Assembly: GCA_029717555.1 (NCBI GenBank)
Contig: JAMDHS010000002.1
Coordinates: 496,001 to 560,000, forward strand
Origin: Peribolospora baueri
Taxonomy: Eukaryota; Basidiomycota; Peribolosporomycetes; Peribolosporales; Peribolosporaceae
Length of the DNA: 64,000 nt
Reading direction: 5' to 3'
Part shown: piece by piece, positions 31,294-43,756 of the stretch
Numbering within the stretch: position 1 is the first letter of the stretch
Layout of the letters: every line of letters begins with the position of its first letter
The notes under the pieces: model-generated
Seen by the model: only the letters and a program-made list of their open reading frames with translations
What the model was told of the DNA's origin: nothing
Databases searched by the model: none
Made by a program: the position numbers and the translations under genes

Positions 31294-32391
31294 TTTAGCG
31301 AGACAGCCAAAAACACAAGCAATAGAGCAGCAACGCTATAGAGTGTGTGGCTTGGAGTTCTTGACGGTGGACGCGGTGAAGGTGGAATCGAGTTGATGAT
31401 CACAGCTGACGACGCTCCATCACGTGCTCTGACCACGACTGAGCCGAGCATCCGAAGGGGGATTTCGTCTCTCCACCGCAATCCATGGATGCCATCGCAG
31501 CTCGCCGACTTCGCATATTGCGTGCCCTCAGCGCTCCTCAAATCGGTGTGCGTTGGTAAACGACACAGAGGTGCTGAAGTGGACTAGCGACACGATTTGC
31601 CTACTGCCCATCTCACCACTGCATGTACGGCGCGGAGATCGGACCCCAGGGCTGACATGGTCTGTGGTATGGCTGCCTGCCTCACCGGTTTGTTCCCTCA
31701 TACCACCGTTCTGTCCCTTTGGCCCATGCGACTACGTCTCTTCAACTCATGGCTCATCTCCTTCCGGAGAACGTCGCTCAAATGACGATCTTCACTCAGC
31801 TCGCTGTCCGCCTCCACCGAAGCAGATTCCTTCGTCCGGGCATGCCAGTTCTGAACTGCTTAAAATGGCCGGCCTGATATCTGATCACCTCCCTACTCCC
31901 CTTGCTCTTCATATCATACCGCTCCTTATACTACCCGCACACCTTGACTTGCCCCATTGTGCTGGATCAGGCTCTTTCTACTGTCAAGTCACTGTTGCCT
32001 CTTCTCCGACGCTTGATTTTAGACTGCGGACCGGGAAAGCACGAGGCGAGGTGGCCAGGTCTGCGAGACTTGGATGAAGTCATCGATTATGGTTGGAGGC
32101 TGAAGAAGAAAGAGACGACAGACGCGAGATGTTTTGCCTTTCTTCCCAGATTTGTTTGGACTGTAGGAATCGCACTTTTTATCTGGCGGTGATCCATCGC
32201 TTTCTCCCGACGTGGGTGATTATGTGACCGAACATCGGTGCGTGCAGGGTACATAGTATTGCCATGGAGACCTCAAGTACGAGCGCAATATTTCTCGACG
32301 TCCTTATCTTCTCCATCCCAACGACGAGTGCAACCTTGCTTCGCCAACGTCCCATACTTTGAAGCTTCAGCCGGAAGCCGAAGAAACGATC
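31294..32391. other. Divergent upstream region RPN13 / DUF427 gene, possible coding remnant
   Basis: 1.1 kb between head-to-head genes. On the plus strand one frame from ATG 31749 reads 42 residues (MAHLLPENVAQMTIFTQLAV and on), stops, then continues in the same frame to 32192 with a hydrophobic and then helical sequence (SLLPLLRRLILDCG, DEVIDYGWRLKKKE). Composition is protein-like, but no intron clearly removes the stop. I cannot tell a gene from a remnant or chance. Confidence 0.4.
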
Positions 32392-33241
32392 ATGCCAGCT
32401 CGTCCTTGCGAGAATGTGAGTGGACCGCATCCTCGCACTTCATCGTCGGCCGGTGTCGTCTCGACTGACATTTGGCCATCTGGCTCTGTTGGCTTACTTT
32501 CCACCCTAACGGAATGACAGGCGTGGTTCTACCCTCGCCCGCCGGCCCTCCAGCATACGTCTTCTCGCCTCAGGGTCATCTGGAGGCAGGGACTTCAAGC
32601 TCAAGAGGTGGTCATAGCGGACACAACGAATGGGTACAGGGTATTGGAGACATCTCGTGAGTGGAAAGGAGGGAGATGGCTCGGCCTGCTGCTGCTGAGC
32701 ACCGTCCTCGCCTCTCCGTGCCTTGCTTTTCGGATATGTCTCCCAGATCCACCGACATACTACATACCTCCAGAGGATGTGCGCACAGACCTCCTCCGTC
32801 CTTCCTCAACGCGAAGGACCCTGTGCGAGTGGAAGGGAGTGGCCCTGTACCATGATTTCTACCCTCCGCCTTCGTCCTCCTTGTCTTCAGACATCGCACC
32901 TATCAGGGCTCGCATCTGGTCCTACCCTTCCCCCAACGCTCCTTTTGCTGCGATCAAGGATTACCTCTGCTTCTACCCTTCTGTCACTCCTACTCAACCT
33001 GGACGGACGGTGGCAGAGACAGATGAGGGATGGACATGCTATGTGGATGAGGACAGGGTTTCACCCCAGGAGGGGGGATTCTACGGAGGATGGGTCACGC
33101 CTGAGATCGAAGGGAAGATGAAGGGAGGGTGAGTAGTGCTCGTCCAACTCGCCTCAATCAAGGAGGACGAACGCAAATCAACCGTCGCGCCACTTCTCTC
33201 CCTCTTCCATCTTTCTCAGCCCCGGTACCTGGGCTTGGTGA
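32392..33241 (+). CDS. DUF427-domain protein
   Basis: Four exons (32392-32415, 32521-32656, 32747-33128, 33220-33241) give 187 aa. The DUF427 fold is recognised from AWFYPRPPALQ, VVIADTTNGYRVLET, HPPTYYIPPEDV, CEWKGVALYHDF and the later GFYGGWVTPEIEGKMKGGPG. These are the conserved strand and loop motifs of this small beta-barrel family. The family is widespread in bacteria and fungi; its biochemical role is not established, so none is assigned. The final exon (PGTWAW) follows a clean CTTTCTCAG acceptor. Divergent to RPN13 and convergent with FEN1, whose stop is 227 bases away. Confidence 0.88.
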
Positions 33242-33467
33242 AGGAAAGATATCCAGTTGGAATTGGCCATGGATGCGTGAATGAGAGATAGGTGATTAGA
33301 CTCCTGTCGCGCGTGTGTGACGCATCAGAGGGTCGAACCAGGCTACAAGTACAAAAAATGTGTCGCAGAACAAGGTGTGACAGATGGAGAGAAATGGTGA
33401 CATAGATACGCGGCGTCATAAGAAGCGCAGACGACCTCCGGCCTAATTGGGATGTGCCGCCATCGCT

Positions 33468-35943
33468 TTACTTCTTTCTTCCACCCTTGGCGGCCGTCGC
33501 GTCGGCCTTGCCGCCAGTCGCTTTGGTTTTCTTGGTCTTGCCCTTGACCTCCTCCTGGTCGCCCTGTTCGTTCGACCCGACACGACAATCCGTTCAGCCA
33601 CGCTTTTAAGCTAGACAGAACCCTACTCATCCGGTGCACCCGTTCCGCTTTCTCCGAACACCCACTGCTGCCTCGTACACTCACTTTTCGCTTAGCCGGG
33701 CCGCTGGACGACACCGCGAAGAAGCCATCGAGCCTTCCCTGCTGCTTCGTGTGGAGCATCTTTTGCAACTTTGCAGCGCCACTTCGGACACGTTCTTCGC
33801 TGTTTGCGTGAGCGATGGTGGATGGCACGGGGTGGTACGGACAAATACAATATCAGCAACGGCCAGCATCTCGCAACGAGCACAAAGGCGGGCGCGGGTG
33901 GGAACGGAGCAGAAGCTTTCCTCTCCGACTCACTTGAAACCCTTCTCGCGTACCAGGAAGTCGACGAGGCCTTCCACGTCTGGAGCTTCCCATTTAATCT
34001 GCGTAACCGACGAGACGGCCAAAAGGTACGTGGCGAGAAAGGGCAGGTATAAAGCAAAAGATAACGACAAACCAGAAGATGGAATACGCTGTCAGGCAAA
34101 CGAGCAAGGTCCGCAGAACGGATAAGCATAGTCGAATCCAGGCAATCGGCTGACTCACATCGAGCTCCTCAGCAAGAGTCACGTCTGGCTTCTTGAAAAG
34201 CTCCCTAGCATCCTGGAAAGGCCACTCGTCCGGGACCTTGATGCTCTTCTTATCCTCCTGGCGTAGGTGCTCGACGACCTTTTCGAGCGAGCCGTGCTCC
34301 CTAATGTATTTGAGTGCCGTCTTGGGACCGATGCCTTTAATTGGCTCGAGGTAGTCGCAACCAAGCAAAATACAGAGGTCGATAAACTGATGTGTCGTAT
34401 GTCGTTCGGAGCGAGAGTCGTCACCAACGGACGAGCAGATGATGGCGGCAGATGAGTCAAGGCTACGGAGACACAGAGCCGCGCGACCCGTAGCGAGCAC
34501 GCTCACCTGATCCCTGGTCATCTCCAAACCCTCCAATGCCTTCTCGAGGTTGATCTCGTGAATGGGCATTTTTTTCGCCTCGCTGAACGTCAAGTGCCGG
34601 AGCAGGATGGGCGTATTAAATGTCAGGGTATCCATGTCTTCCGAGCCGGCTGCGTACACCTGAAGAGGGGTCGTAATGCGGAAAGCGCCAAGTCAGGACG
34701 TCCTCGATTGCAGCGGGAACAGAGGAGCACTCACTTTGCCTCCTCGTGCGAGCTCGGCGCACTGCGCTTCGGCTTCTCCAGGAGCCTGCAACCCGGACGA
34801 GGGATCTCTAATGAGCGCTCACTCGGCAACGGGCAGCGACTCTGAGCTGAACCCCACGTGCAGTCCTACATCACAAAACAAAGACGCACCACGACGCAAG
34901 GAATGCCCATGAGCTTGAGCAGTCTCCGACATTCCTCGTTGTGCTCCTTCGTCACTCGCACAGTTCGGCGGTTTATCTTATCCAGCTCGGCGGCTTCGGC
35001 TGTCAAACCGCATAAATCCACAGGTGGTGGAGAGTTTCCGTCAGATATCGATCAGACAGTCACAAGTCTTTGTAGACCACCCGCGACACGATTGAAGTGC
35101 CGAGCCGAAGCGGAAGAGCCTCCACGACGGAAAGATGATTATATAACAAGTTCCACCTACCAATGTCCTTCTGCTCCTCTTCCTGCTCCTTGGCCTCCTC
35201 TCGCCTTTCAAAACGTTTCGCTAGCACGCCCTTCTTGAGATCGGGTGGCTTGCCATCGAAAACGTACGCAGGCTTGAGGCCGTTGTCGACCATTCGGATC
35301 GTACGGTAGAAGAAGCCCATTAGATGGCTTTTTGGGAAACATGAAGAATGAGACAATTGCTCAGTTCATTTATTCAGGATCTCATAAAATTTGACGAGAC
35401 GAACAAGGGTGTTAGATGGCGGGAGGTTACTTACCTCGTCGTCTCTCCACCCTCCGACATGAGTTGCTGTCCGTCCTGCTGTCGCACAGCAATCAGAAAC
35501 TGTGTGACAGAGACAAGAAGACAGACAAAGAGGGGGCGTCGGTCAGGCTCTGCAAAATCGTACTCATTAGACTTTATCCAGACACGTAGGCTGGCGGTGG
35601 GCGGCTGACCTGGTATATGCTCATGCTCGCGTCGATGGCAACCTTCCTGCCAAACAGGTGTTTCATTTCAAATTCCTTGATTGCGCGTGGAGCCTAAAAA
35701 GAAAGAGCAGCAAGGATGTTAAGCGACATAGCCGGGTATGTGGGTGAGATAGGGTTATCAAGCACTGGTCCATATGAGGAATGGGCTGGAAGAAGCGAAC
35801 GCACCCCATCGCTGATGATGGACGTCAGCCCTTTAATACCCTGCATGAAAACATGATAATGTCGGAGCGTGCAAGAAGGATGAAGCTTAGAGACAGTTTC
35901 TCGCCACGATTGCATGTAGCCACAGGCTGAGGAAACTGACCAT
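33468..35943 (-). CDS. RAD27: Flap endonuclease 1 (FEN1/Rad27)
   Basis: Twelve exons (35943-35941, 35840-35805, 35693-35610, 35499-35435, 35327-35161, 34999-34890, 34785-34735, 34659-34507, 34386-34159, 33998-33934, 33799-33685, 33563-33468) give 390 aa, standard for FEN1. It removes 5' flaps during Okazaki-fragment maturation and base-excision repair in the nucleus. Seen: [10 protein letters not shown] start, [11 protein letters not shown] (D34), [11 protein letters not shown] (D86 region), [12 protein letters not shown] (catalytic Glu pair), [29 protein letters not shown] (H2TH/Mg site), a PCNA-binding QGRLDGFF box near residue 350, and a Lys-rich tail. The first coding exon is the ATG alone. 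Divergent to an RPA-interacting-like gene. Confidence 0.97.
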
Positions 35944-36375
35944 GTTGGAAGATGGTCGAGCTAGCCACGCGAGTGCAGTGCTCCGTGAATCTGAAGCGGA
36001 GAAGAAAAAGCCAAAAGTCAGTTGCTGCCTCAACCAAAGTGCAATCGATCGTTCGCCTCGTCTGCTCACCCAGTGAGCTTCGCCTTGATGGTGGTGACAA
36101 TGGAGACGATGGAAACGTCGCGCGATGGACCAAGGACGTGCCGTTCCTTCTCAAGCGCGCTCATTCGCTCAGCGCGTGCCCTCGATCGCGATCGGCCTTA
36201 CCACCGCCTACCGCCGCAACGCGCATGGTGAGACGCGAGCGCGTAAAGTCGGCGCGCCGTTGTATTCGCGCTTCGCCACTCGCACTCCAGCCTGTTGCTC
36301 GACGGATCGTCTCTGATTGACCGTATTCTCACCTCCGCATTAAGTCTTCATATTTGGCACTCGTCACGGCTGAGA
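35944..36375. promoter_or_regulatory. Short divergent promoter FEN1 / RPAIN-like gene
   Basis: 432 bases separate the two ATGs. The sequence is compatible with a shared bidirectional promoter. GGCGCGCCG at about 36260-36269 resembles a GC-rich cell-cycle box, but I cannot call an ACGCGT element. No coding sequence is seen. Confidence 0.5.
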
Positions 36376-38025
36376 ATGCTCTCCACCCTTTCCTCCTCGC
36401 CGCCTCTGCCGTCCCTACGGCTCTCTCAATCTCCAGCGCCATCAGCAGCAACTAGCTCGACCGTCGTCCTCTCTCCCCCTCCGTCCTGCTCCTCCTCGCC
36501 TCTTCACCAGACTTGGAACTTCTATTCTCCCTCTCCGTCTCCTTTGAAGGAGGATTCGCGTTTTCCTCCATTCCGAGGCGTTCAAGACATGTCCAGCCGT
36601 TCGCCGCCACGTCTCGACGACGATTACAAGGGTGACCAGAAAGGCCCGCCCAGCAGCCCGCTCACTGAGAAGTCCCTCGGCGGCGGCGGTTCTCTCCACC
36701 GGCCTTTCTCATCTACAGAATGGAGCAGTAACTTTGGTGGATTCAACACCATGGACGCCGGCCACACGCCTCCTCAACCGCTCCCACCTCCGCGCAAGTG
36801 CCACTCCTCAAGTCCGGCAGCTACCCTGCCCTTAGCCCAACTATCCTCGCCTTCCACTTCCGCCGCTCGGTGCCTGCCAGCTCCGACGGCAGCAGTCCTT
36901 GCAGCTCGTCGTCGAGCCTTTTTCTTTAAACGACCTGAGCATGCCGCTGCATCCTCCAGGTCGGCGCGACATGCTGCGAGTCAGAACCATGGCTTTGGAT
37001 CTGGCTCCTCTCGTGTGCCCATCTCCTCCATCATTGCATCTGACCTCCGACCTGGTCCATTCGTCCCGTCTACCGAGGGGATTGGAAATGGCATGGGAGA
37101 GGAGAGTCCGGAGCGCGCCCTTTGGAGGGACCGCTTCCGCGCCCGGTGCGTAGAGAGGATGCGCAGTGATCGGGACCGGAGCGTGGCTAAGGGGAGAGGG
37201 TGGGGGAGCGTCGGCGGGAGCGGGAAAGGACCAAAGAGGGGGACGGATGAAGAGATGACAGGGAAGGGCAAGGCGAGGGAGGAGAGGTGGGGGAGCGATC
37301 AGCTGAGGAGCACGAGTAGTGAGGACGGGAGCGAGAGCGATGAGGAGGATGAGGATGACGAGGTACGTCTCTTCACTTCTTTTATCCCCGGTGGAGCGCC
37401 ACCACTCTGACAACTCCACCTCTATCGCCACGTCCACCACTGTCGCAGATCATCCGCCGCGTAATGACGTCGGAGTACCGCCGACTGAAGCGCTCGCACG
37501 ACTACGCGGCGCAGAGGGAGCTCGGAAGTCTCGACCCTGATATCGTCGCTTGTCTCGAGGAGGAGTTGCGAAGGGATCAGGAGGTTGGCGCGGCCGAGGG
37601 TGAGCAGCCCATCTTCTCCCGTTTGCGCTCCGCGATGGTTCTTCGCGGCGACGAAGCGCAGGGATTCGGAGGAAAGGGGGGATGGAAGTGCTGATCAATC
37701 TCCTTCACACCTCTTCTACCTTTCCTTTTTTTTTCCCCTTCGCCTCATTTCGCCCCCGTCCGATAACGATCCGACAGACTTCGAACCGCCACCGGACGTC
37801 CTGTTCGAAGACGACCTCCTCTCCGAAGCTTACGAAGCCCATCTCGCCTCCTTGTCCGATCCGTCTCAGGACCATCGACGAGGGCAGGAAGAGCGACCTG
37901 ACGAGGGGCGAATGAGGGCGACGATGGCGACGACGACGGGCGGCGATCTAGCCATGTCCGATTGGGACGATGACGAGTTTGAGCTGGGCGACGACGCGGC
38001 CATGGCGATGGAGATGGACGGTTGA
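36376..38025 (+). CDS. Probable RPA-interacting protein homologue
   Basis: Three exons (36376-37362, 37449-37599, 37778-38025) give 461 aa. The ATG at 36376 is the first in frame; a TTG lies upstream. The first ~240 residues are Ser/Pro-rich and disordered. Then comes ALWRDRFRARCVERMRSDRD, close to the RIP_N signature of RPA-interacting proteins (W+E-x-yR-x-RC-x-eRlr-x-sRd). An acidic Glu/Asp stretch, a helical segment (IIRRVMTSEYRRLKRSHDYA, CLEEELRRDQE) and LSEAYEAHL resemble the middle region of that family. The usual Cys-rich C-terminal zinc domain is not seen; the protein ends in an acidic tail. It may carry RPA to the nucleus. Assignment rests mainly on the RIP_N-like motif and is moderate. 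Confidence 0.6.
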
Positions 38026-39418
38026 TGGGACCGTTCCTTGTCGTCCATCAGTGAACATTTTGTAATGCTCACACCAGCTTTGGGGTTGCTTATGGTAAGA
38101 TAAGAGAGCGAGCTGCTCAACTCAATTTTCTTCCTTTCAGGGTTCGGTCCGAGTCGACCGAGCCTAGGATCGGGTAGACAGGAAGGAAGAGTACGAGATG
38201 AGATGAGATGGGATTGGAAAAGAAAAGCCAAGCGACCGATCGATCGGATCGAGAAAAGACGACGACGACGATACAAGTGCGGACAGTGTGACGACGGGGG
38301 GCAGATAGGCGGGCGCGGCAAAGGTCTGGAAAGGACGGACGGATGGACGGACTGAATGAATGAATGAATTGAATGAGTGGGCGGGGGAATGTGAAATGGA
38401 GGGCAAGGAATGTGTTTTAGTTGGGGGACGGAGAGAGGGAAACGGTTGGAATAAACGAGTGGCCGGACGTGAAGCAGCAAGCACGGCGGGATGGTGGGAG
38501 TGAAAGGAAGGTGGGGAAGAATGAGAAGGAAGGAAGCGACTGCGTGACCGAGACGAAGGTGAAAAAGGGGCGGACGCGAGGACGCTCGCGCCGAGCATCC
38601 AACTGGGAACGGTCAAAGGAGAAGACAAGACAAGGGAAAGAATGGGCAGACGATGATGGATGGAAGGGCGAAATGAGATGGATGCAAAGTTAATGCAAAG
38701 CTTTTTGGGGTGCAAGGAAGAAGAAAGAAGAAAGACAAAGTGGAGAATGAACATGAACATGTCGCAGAGTGGAAGACGAAGACGAAAACAATTTTTTTGG
38801 TTCGAACGAAAAAGAAAGAAGGCGAAAGTAGACCGCGGTCCCAAGTCATATAGCAGTGGATTCGGAATTGAACGGGAAGCGGGAAGCGGGACGTGTGTGT
38901 GTGTTGATGCGATGGAGACTGCGTGAGTTGGTGCGGAATATAAAAAAATGGGCCGACGGAAATAACTTGGGACGTGAAGTGGGGGCAATCAAGATTGTGA
39001 GGGAGTGCGATGGAGGAAGGAAAGGGACGGAACACGATGCAATTTTGGAAAAGAAGGGGGGGGGAAGGGAGAAACGGGCGGCTCGACTCGGGACCTCCGA
39101 TAGGGCGCGCGGTGACTTTTCGGACAGCAAGGGGAGGAGGAAGGGAGGGGAGGGGAGTTGAGAGCTTGAGATGCATGGGGAGAACCCATTGTTGAAAGCG
39201 GGTATCGATGATTGCGAAAGGGGACGGACGGAGTGACGAGATGAGTGGTTTTGGTGGCAAAGACCCAGATCGACGACGAGATGGAGAGGACACGCGAACG
39301 AGACCGAATCGAGGCGAGCGAGATCGAGATCGGAAGCCGACAGACAAAAGTCGTGCAAGTCGAGGCTGGAAGGAGGCGCTGGAGATGTTGAGTATCGAAA
39401 GGCGAGTCGTCGAGCATC
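38026..39418. other. 1.4 kb between convergent genes, purine-rich on plus strand
   Basis: 3' flanks of the RPAIN-like and CENP-B-type genes. The plus strand is strikingly A/G-rich (tandem gaatgaatgaatg at ~38354-38372, repeated gaagaaagaag near 38720) and the minus strand correspondingly C/T-rich. This produces long Ser/Pro/Phe/Leu frames of no coding value. No gene seen. Confidence 0.6.
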
Positions 39419-42400
39419 TCACGCGACCTCATCATCTCTCCGCGACTCCTCTCGCTCAATCCTCGTTTTCATCTCCTTGAGCTGTCCATGAAGCTGACCA
39501 AAGACGACATAATGCTTGGTAGGCAAAAAGCCGTCCGGTTGTTTCTCAAGGAAGCCAAGGATCGTCTCCACGGCGGCACATGCTTGTTCGACGGTTACTT
39601 GGGACTCTTCGTTTGATGGCATGGGCGAGCGGGAGCGGGAAGTGGACGTCGAAGGTGAGCGCGGGATCGTCGCGTCGAGGCGCACCCTCGTGCTGCGCCC
39701 CCCCACGTCCGAGTCCTGCGTGCAGCGGGAAGAGCGGGAGGAGGCGCGGGAGTGGTCCATCATCGGCCCACCACCACCACCACCACCACCGCCGGCCGTC
39801 TGCGTCTGCGTCTGAGAGACACCGGGCATGGACTGCATGAGCCGAATGGCCTCCTCTCCGGCGTTGGGCGCCAAGTTGCCCGAAGCGGTCCGAGAGAGCG
39901 AGGAGGAAAAATTTTCAAACATGGTCGCGTGCAGGCTCTGGGTGGCGGCACCGTCGAAGACGTGCGAGGAGGGACCTCCGCCGTTGCCCATACCGGTGGA
40001 CGGGCGAGATGGCTGGGGGGACGTGGAAGAAGGCATGTCGCCTTGATGCTCAAGACCAGAGGGACAAAAGAAAGACGGAGGTCGAGGGTGATGCAGCGAT
40101 TCGCCGCGCGGACGTGTTTTCGGAGTATGCGGTCCGCCGCCGGCGGCGGCAAAATAGGTGCGCTCGTGAGCGGACGAGTTGCGCTGGTGATGATAGTGCG
40201 CGCCGTCGCCTCGAACCGATCCCCTCCTTTTCTTTGACATCCCATGACCTTGCCGATCGTTACCGCCGTCCGTAAGCTCGGCCAGCGCCGAGCCGTACAG
40301 CCAAGGAGGGCCGGGTTGAAGCGGTGAGCCGAGCGGGGTGGTCGAGTTGCGAGACCGACCGTCGCCATCGTCCATATCGTAGGGCTGGGAGGGCGCGTCA
40401 AAGCCCATGTGGCCGAGTCCACTGCCAAGCGGGGACAGCGAGTCGGACATCGACTCGGACTGACTGTAGTTGCGCTTCCGAGGGGAGACGACGCCCTGTG
40501 GGCGATGATGGACGGCGACGCCGCCTGCTGAGGTCAAAGGAGCCTGCGGTTGGTGGGCTGGAGGATGAGCACCGCCGTCGACGTGCATCGTCGCGCCTTG
40601 AGAGCCGGATGGCGGAGGAGGCGGAGGCGGCGGGGTCATGTCCATTGGGACGAGGTCATTCGAAGGCCCGAGGTTCTCAATGCCGTCCATCCGATCGCTA
40701 AAGTGGACGACTTGGGTCTCTACGGTCATGTCCACCGGCGCGACGAGACTACTCGGACTCGCGCCGACGCCTTGGGTAGAACGACCTGAGTGGGCGATGG
40801 CACCCACCTCACTCCCGGTGGGTGTTTCCTCCCCGTTTTGCTCCGGCGGTGGCGGAGCGGAAGAAGGGTTGTCCGTCTTACCGGCAGCGGCGAGTCCCGC
40901 TGCGCCACGGCGGATCTGGTTCCTCTCCCTAAACTTCTCGATCCATCCCCCGGATGCCTTGAACTTGTCGACTCCGAGGCCTTCCTCCCTAGCGAACGCA
41001 AGCGCTTTGGTCTTGATCGCAATATCGGTGATGGGCAGATTTTGAGCGCGTGTCTCCTCGACCCACGAGAGCAATTTACGTTCGATCTCGGGGAATTTGG
41101 CCGTGCTTTTTCAGGGCAAGCGCCCGCCGAAAGCCGGGGACACGAAAACCGGTCAGGATGATGGACAAGGACGCAAGGACGGAAACGAAACGGGCATCCT
41201 CACCGGTGCTTGGCAACCTTGGCCGACTCGCCCTCCTCCTCTATCCGGAGCCACTTCTCCTTCTGCTTGAGGATCTTGCTGACCGTGCTTCGCTCGATGC
41301 CGAACATGACGGCAATGTCGTCCTGGCGGTGCTTCGGGTTCCTCATGTGGTGGTCGCAGATGCGCTTTCTGTCGATGTTGAGCAGCTTGGTCTTACGCTT
41401 CGGAGGCACGACGCCGGCCGCGATGGCGGCAGCGGCGGCGGCGGCCTGAGCGGCTTGAGAGGCGAGCGAGACGGCAGAAGGACCGTTGAAGGAGGAGGAA
41501 GTGGAGGGCGAAGAGGCTCGGCTACTGGGGCCAGGCAGGCCAGAGGCCCCTGTGGCGGGGGAAGGGAGCATGTCAGTGGACGTATCCACCTTCGTGCCGT
41601 CGTAGCCGCCCTTGAATCTCGGGCTCGACCCGGCGCTGGCCGGCAGACCGCCGATGAGGCCGGACCCGAGGCCGCGCCCGCTGACGCTCGTGATCGAGCT
41701 GGCCACGCTGCCCGCAGGGCTCGTTGAGCGGGCCGACATAGCGCCCGAGCTCTGGCCAGTGCCGGTGCTGGTCGTGGATAGGTCGGCGGAATGGAAGCTC
41801 GTGTTGCTCAAGCTGCCGTTCGGCGTGGCCATCGACGCAGGGGAGAGCTGGTGGGTAGAATTGTAGGGGTGCGCTTGGTGAGCGGGCGTGGAGTGCTGAA
41901 CGGGGTGACCGGAGGGCGAGCCGTTGGGATTGGACATCATCATGCCGACACCGGCCTGGCCGAGGCTATGAGCGGACCGTGAGTGGGACAGGGTGCGGGT
42001 GCGAGGTAGACTGTGGCCGATGTAGACTACGCCCGAGGACGGCGGCAAAGGCGACTCGGAAAGCTGTGGGGAGGTATACAGAAAAGTCAGACGGAAGGTA
42101 TACAGAAAAAGTCAGACAAGGAGGGATGGGTCAAGGTGAGCGCACGACGGTGGGGTAGTATGCATATAGCGCGAGCATGAAAGACGAGTGCCGGCATGCA
42201 AACGACTCACTGAGCCAGCCACCAGCGCATGTCCAGCAGGTGTTGCCACCGCGGCGGACGACCCGCCGAACGTTGTTGCGTTGGCGTCCAGCGGGATAGC
42301 CGAGCCATGGCCGCCGGCGGTGGGACCCATGCTCCCTTCCAACACTTTGGAGCTTCGACGAGCCGCTGACGGATGGGCTGCGGCACGTACGTTTTCGCTG

Positions 42401-43077
42401 TGCAAATCGCCATCTTCGCGCACGGCGGTCACCGGCGGCGATGAGGATGACGGGGTAGGCTGAGGCGTCGAGCCGTGAAGGTGACTGGGCGGAGCTCCGG
42501 TTGGATGGCCCGGTGTGGGGAAGAGGGACATGCCGAGGGAAGCGTTGGAACCGGGCGCTGTGAGGCCAGACAAGGATAGCGAGCGTCCATGGCCGCTATG
42601 GCCGCCGGTGGGTCCGTGGTGATGAGCGGGTATGTGGGGACGATGATGAACGGCATGGGCGTGGCCGCCGTTGGAGGCGGAGATGAGGGCGTGAGCATTG
42701 GGGAGGGGGGCTGACTGGAGGAAGGGCGACGGCTGCGCGGAGGGCGAGGGGTGAGGATGGGGCAACTGCGGGTGATGGTAATGCTCGAGGTGGCCATCGG
42801 GAGCGGCCGAGGGTGGGGGTGCAGCAGGCCAGGTCGAGGGCGGATGCGGTGCGCGCCTCGAAGGCGGTCGAAAGCCGGGCGTGGCGGGGTGAGGATGGGC
42901 GATTTGGGAAGAGGGGAACTTGGACGGTCGTTGTTGGTGGTGACCGTGGCCGTCGGGGGAGGAGTAATGTTGCAAGGTGCGAGACTGATAGTCGAAGAGA
43001 CGGTTCATATCTTGCTCGCCGCCGAAGCCGCGCGATTGGGGCCGACCTGGTTCGACGCGACTCGTGGCCATCGTCTC

Positions 43078-43111
<34 letters not shown>

Positions 43112-43260
43112 TTTCCGGGAAACCTGTGGACGAGATGACCGTCGGGGCCATGGTGTTGCTGCGTCCTGGACGCCTGCAAGCGCTGCCCATGCCCCTGCCC
43201 CTCCTGCTGCTGCTGCTGCTGCTGACTAGCGTAGTGGGAATGGTGACGGGCGCTCACCAT
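39419..43260 (-). CDS. CENP-B-type helix-turn-helix DNA-binding protein
   Basis: Three exons (43260-42211, 42063-41204, 41105-39419) give 1198 aa. The first ~570 residues are disordered with a Gln run, Ala run and many His/Pro/Ser. At ~572-622 lies a CENP-B N-terminal HTH (KTKLLNIDRKRIC, DDIAVMFGIERSTVSKILKQ). At ~640-700, created across the last intron, lies the second CENP-B/Tc5-type HTH (KFPEIERKLLSWVEETRAQ, FKASGGWIEKFRERNQI). No DDE transposase domain follows; the rest is Ser/Gly/Pro-rich, ending in a predicted helix (FGQLHGQLKEMKTRIE). It is a host DNA-binding factor built from a pogo/Tigger-type DNA-binding module, perhaps centromeric or regulatory. Nuclear. Target unknown. Confidence 0.87.
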
Positions 43261-43756
43261 GAAGTGCAGCGATGAGGTGGCTCAGTGTGCCGGTGCCGGG
43301 AGCCGGGAGGGTGTTGGGCGGAGGGAAAAGTGTGCGGAAGACGGCGACGCCTCGACGCTCGTGAGCGACGGGGGGAAGCTGCCAAAGAAGGGGATCGATG
43401 GACAGCAGAGGGTGGAGCATGCCCTGCGGGGGGGGGGGAAAGTACCGCGGCGATGCGGCGACGTCTCGAGCCGAGTGGAGACGGGGAAAGCGGAGGCGAC
43501 GGTGGCCGAGAGGGCTCGAGGGCTCGCGGTCAGGCGCGCATGGGCAAGCTGGCGGGTGGAGGTGACAGGGAAGGTGGACGGTGGAGGAGGTGAGTGACGG
43601 TGACGGTGATTTGTGACGGCGATGGCGATGGTGACAATGTCGATGTGAACGCCCGGCTCACTCACTCGTCCGATGGTCGGTCGGTCGGTCGGATAGAGTA
43701 GCACCAAGGCCAGCGGGTGGGACTGACTGTGTGGGCTCCGTGCTTGGCCGATGTTC

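Noticed and set aside
38160-39422. Long minus-strand Ser/Pro/Phe ORFs in the convergent intergenic region
   Set aside because: They come from a pyrimidine-rich strand with no start/splice logic and no conserved motif; the neighbour's stop at 39419 is well supported.
42751-43275. Plus-strand 174-codon ORF antisense to the CENP-B-type gene
   Set aside because: Gly/Arg/Leu-rich shadow of the Gln/Ala/His-rich N-terminus on the minus strand.
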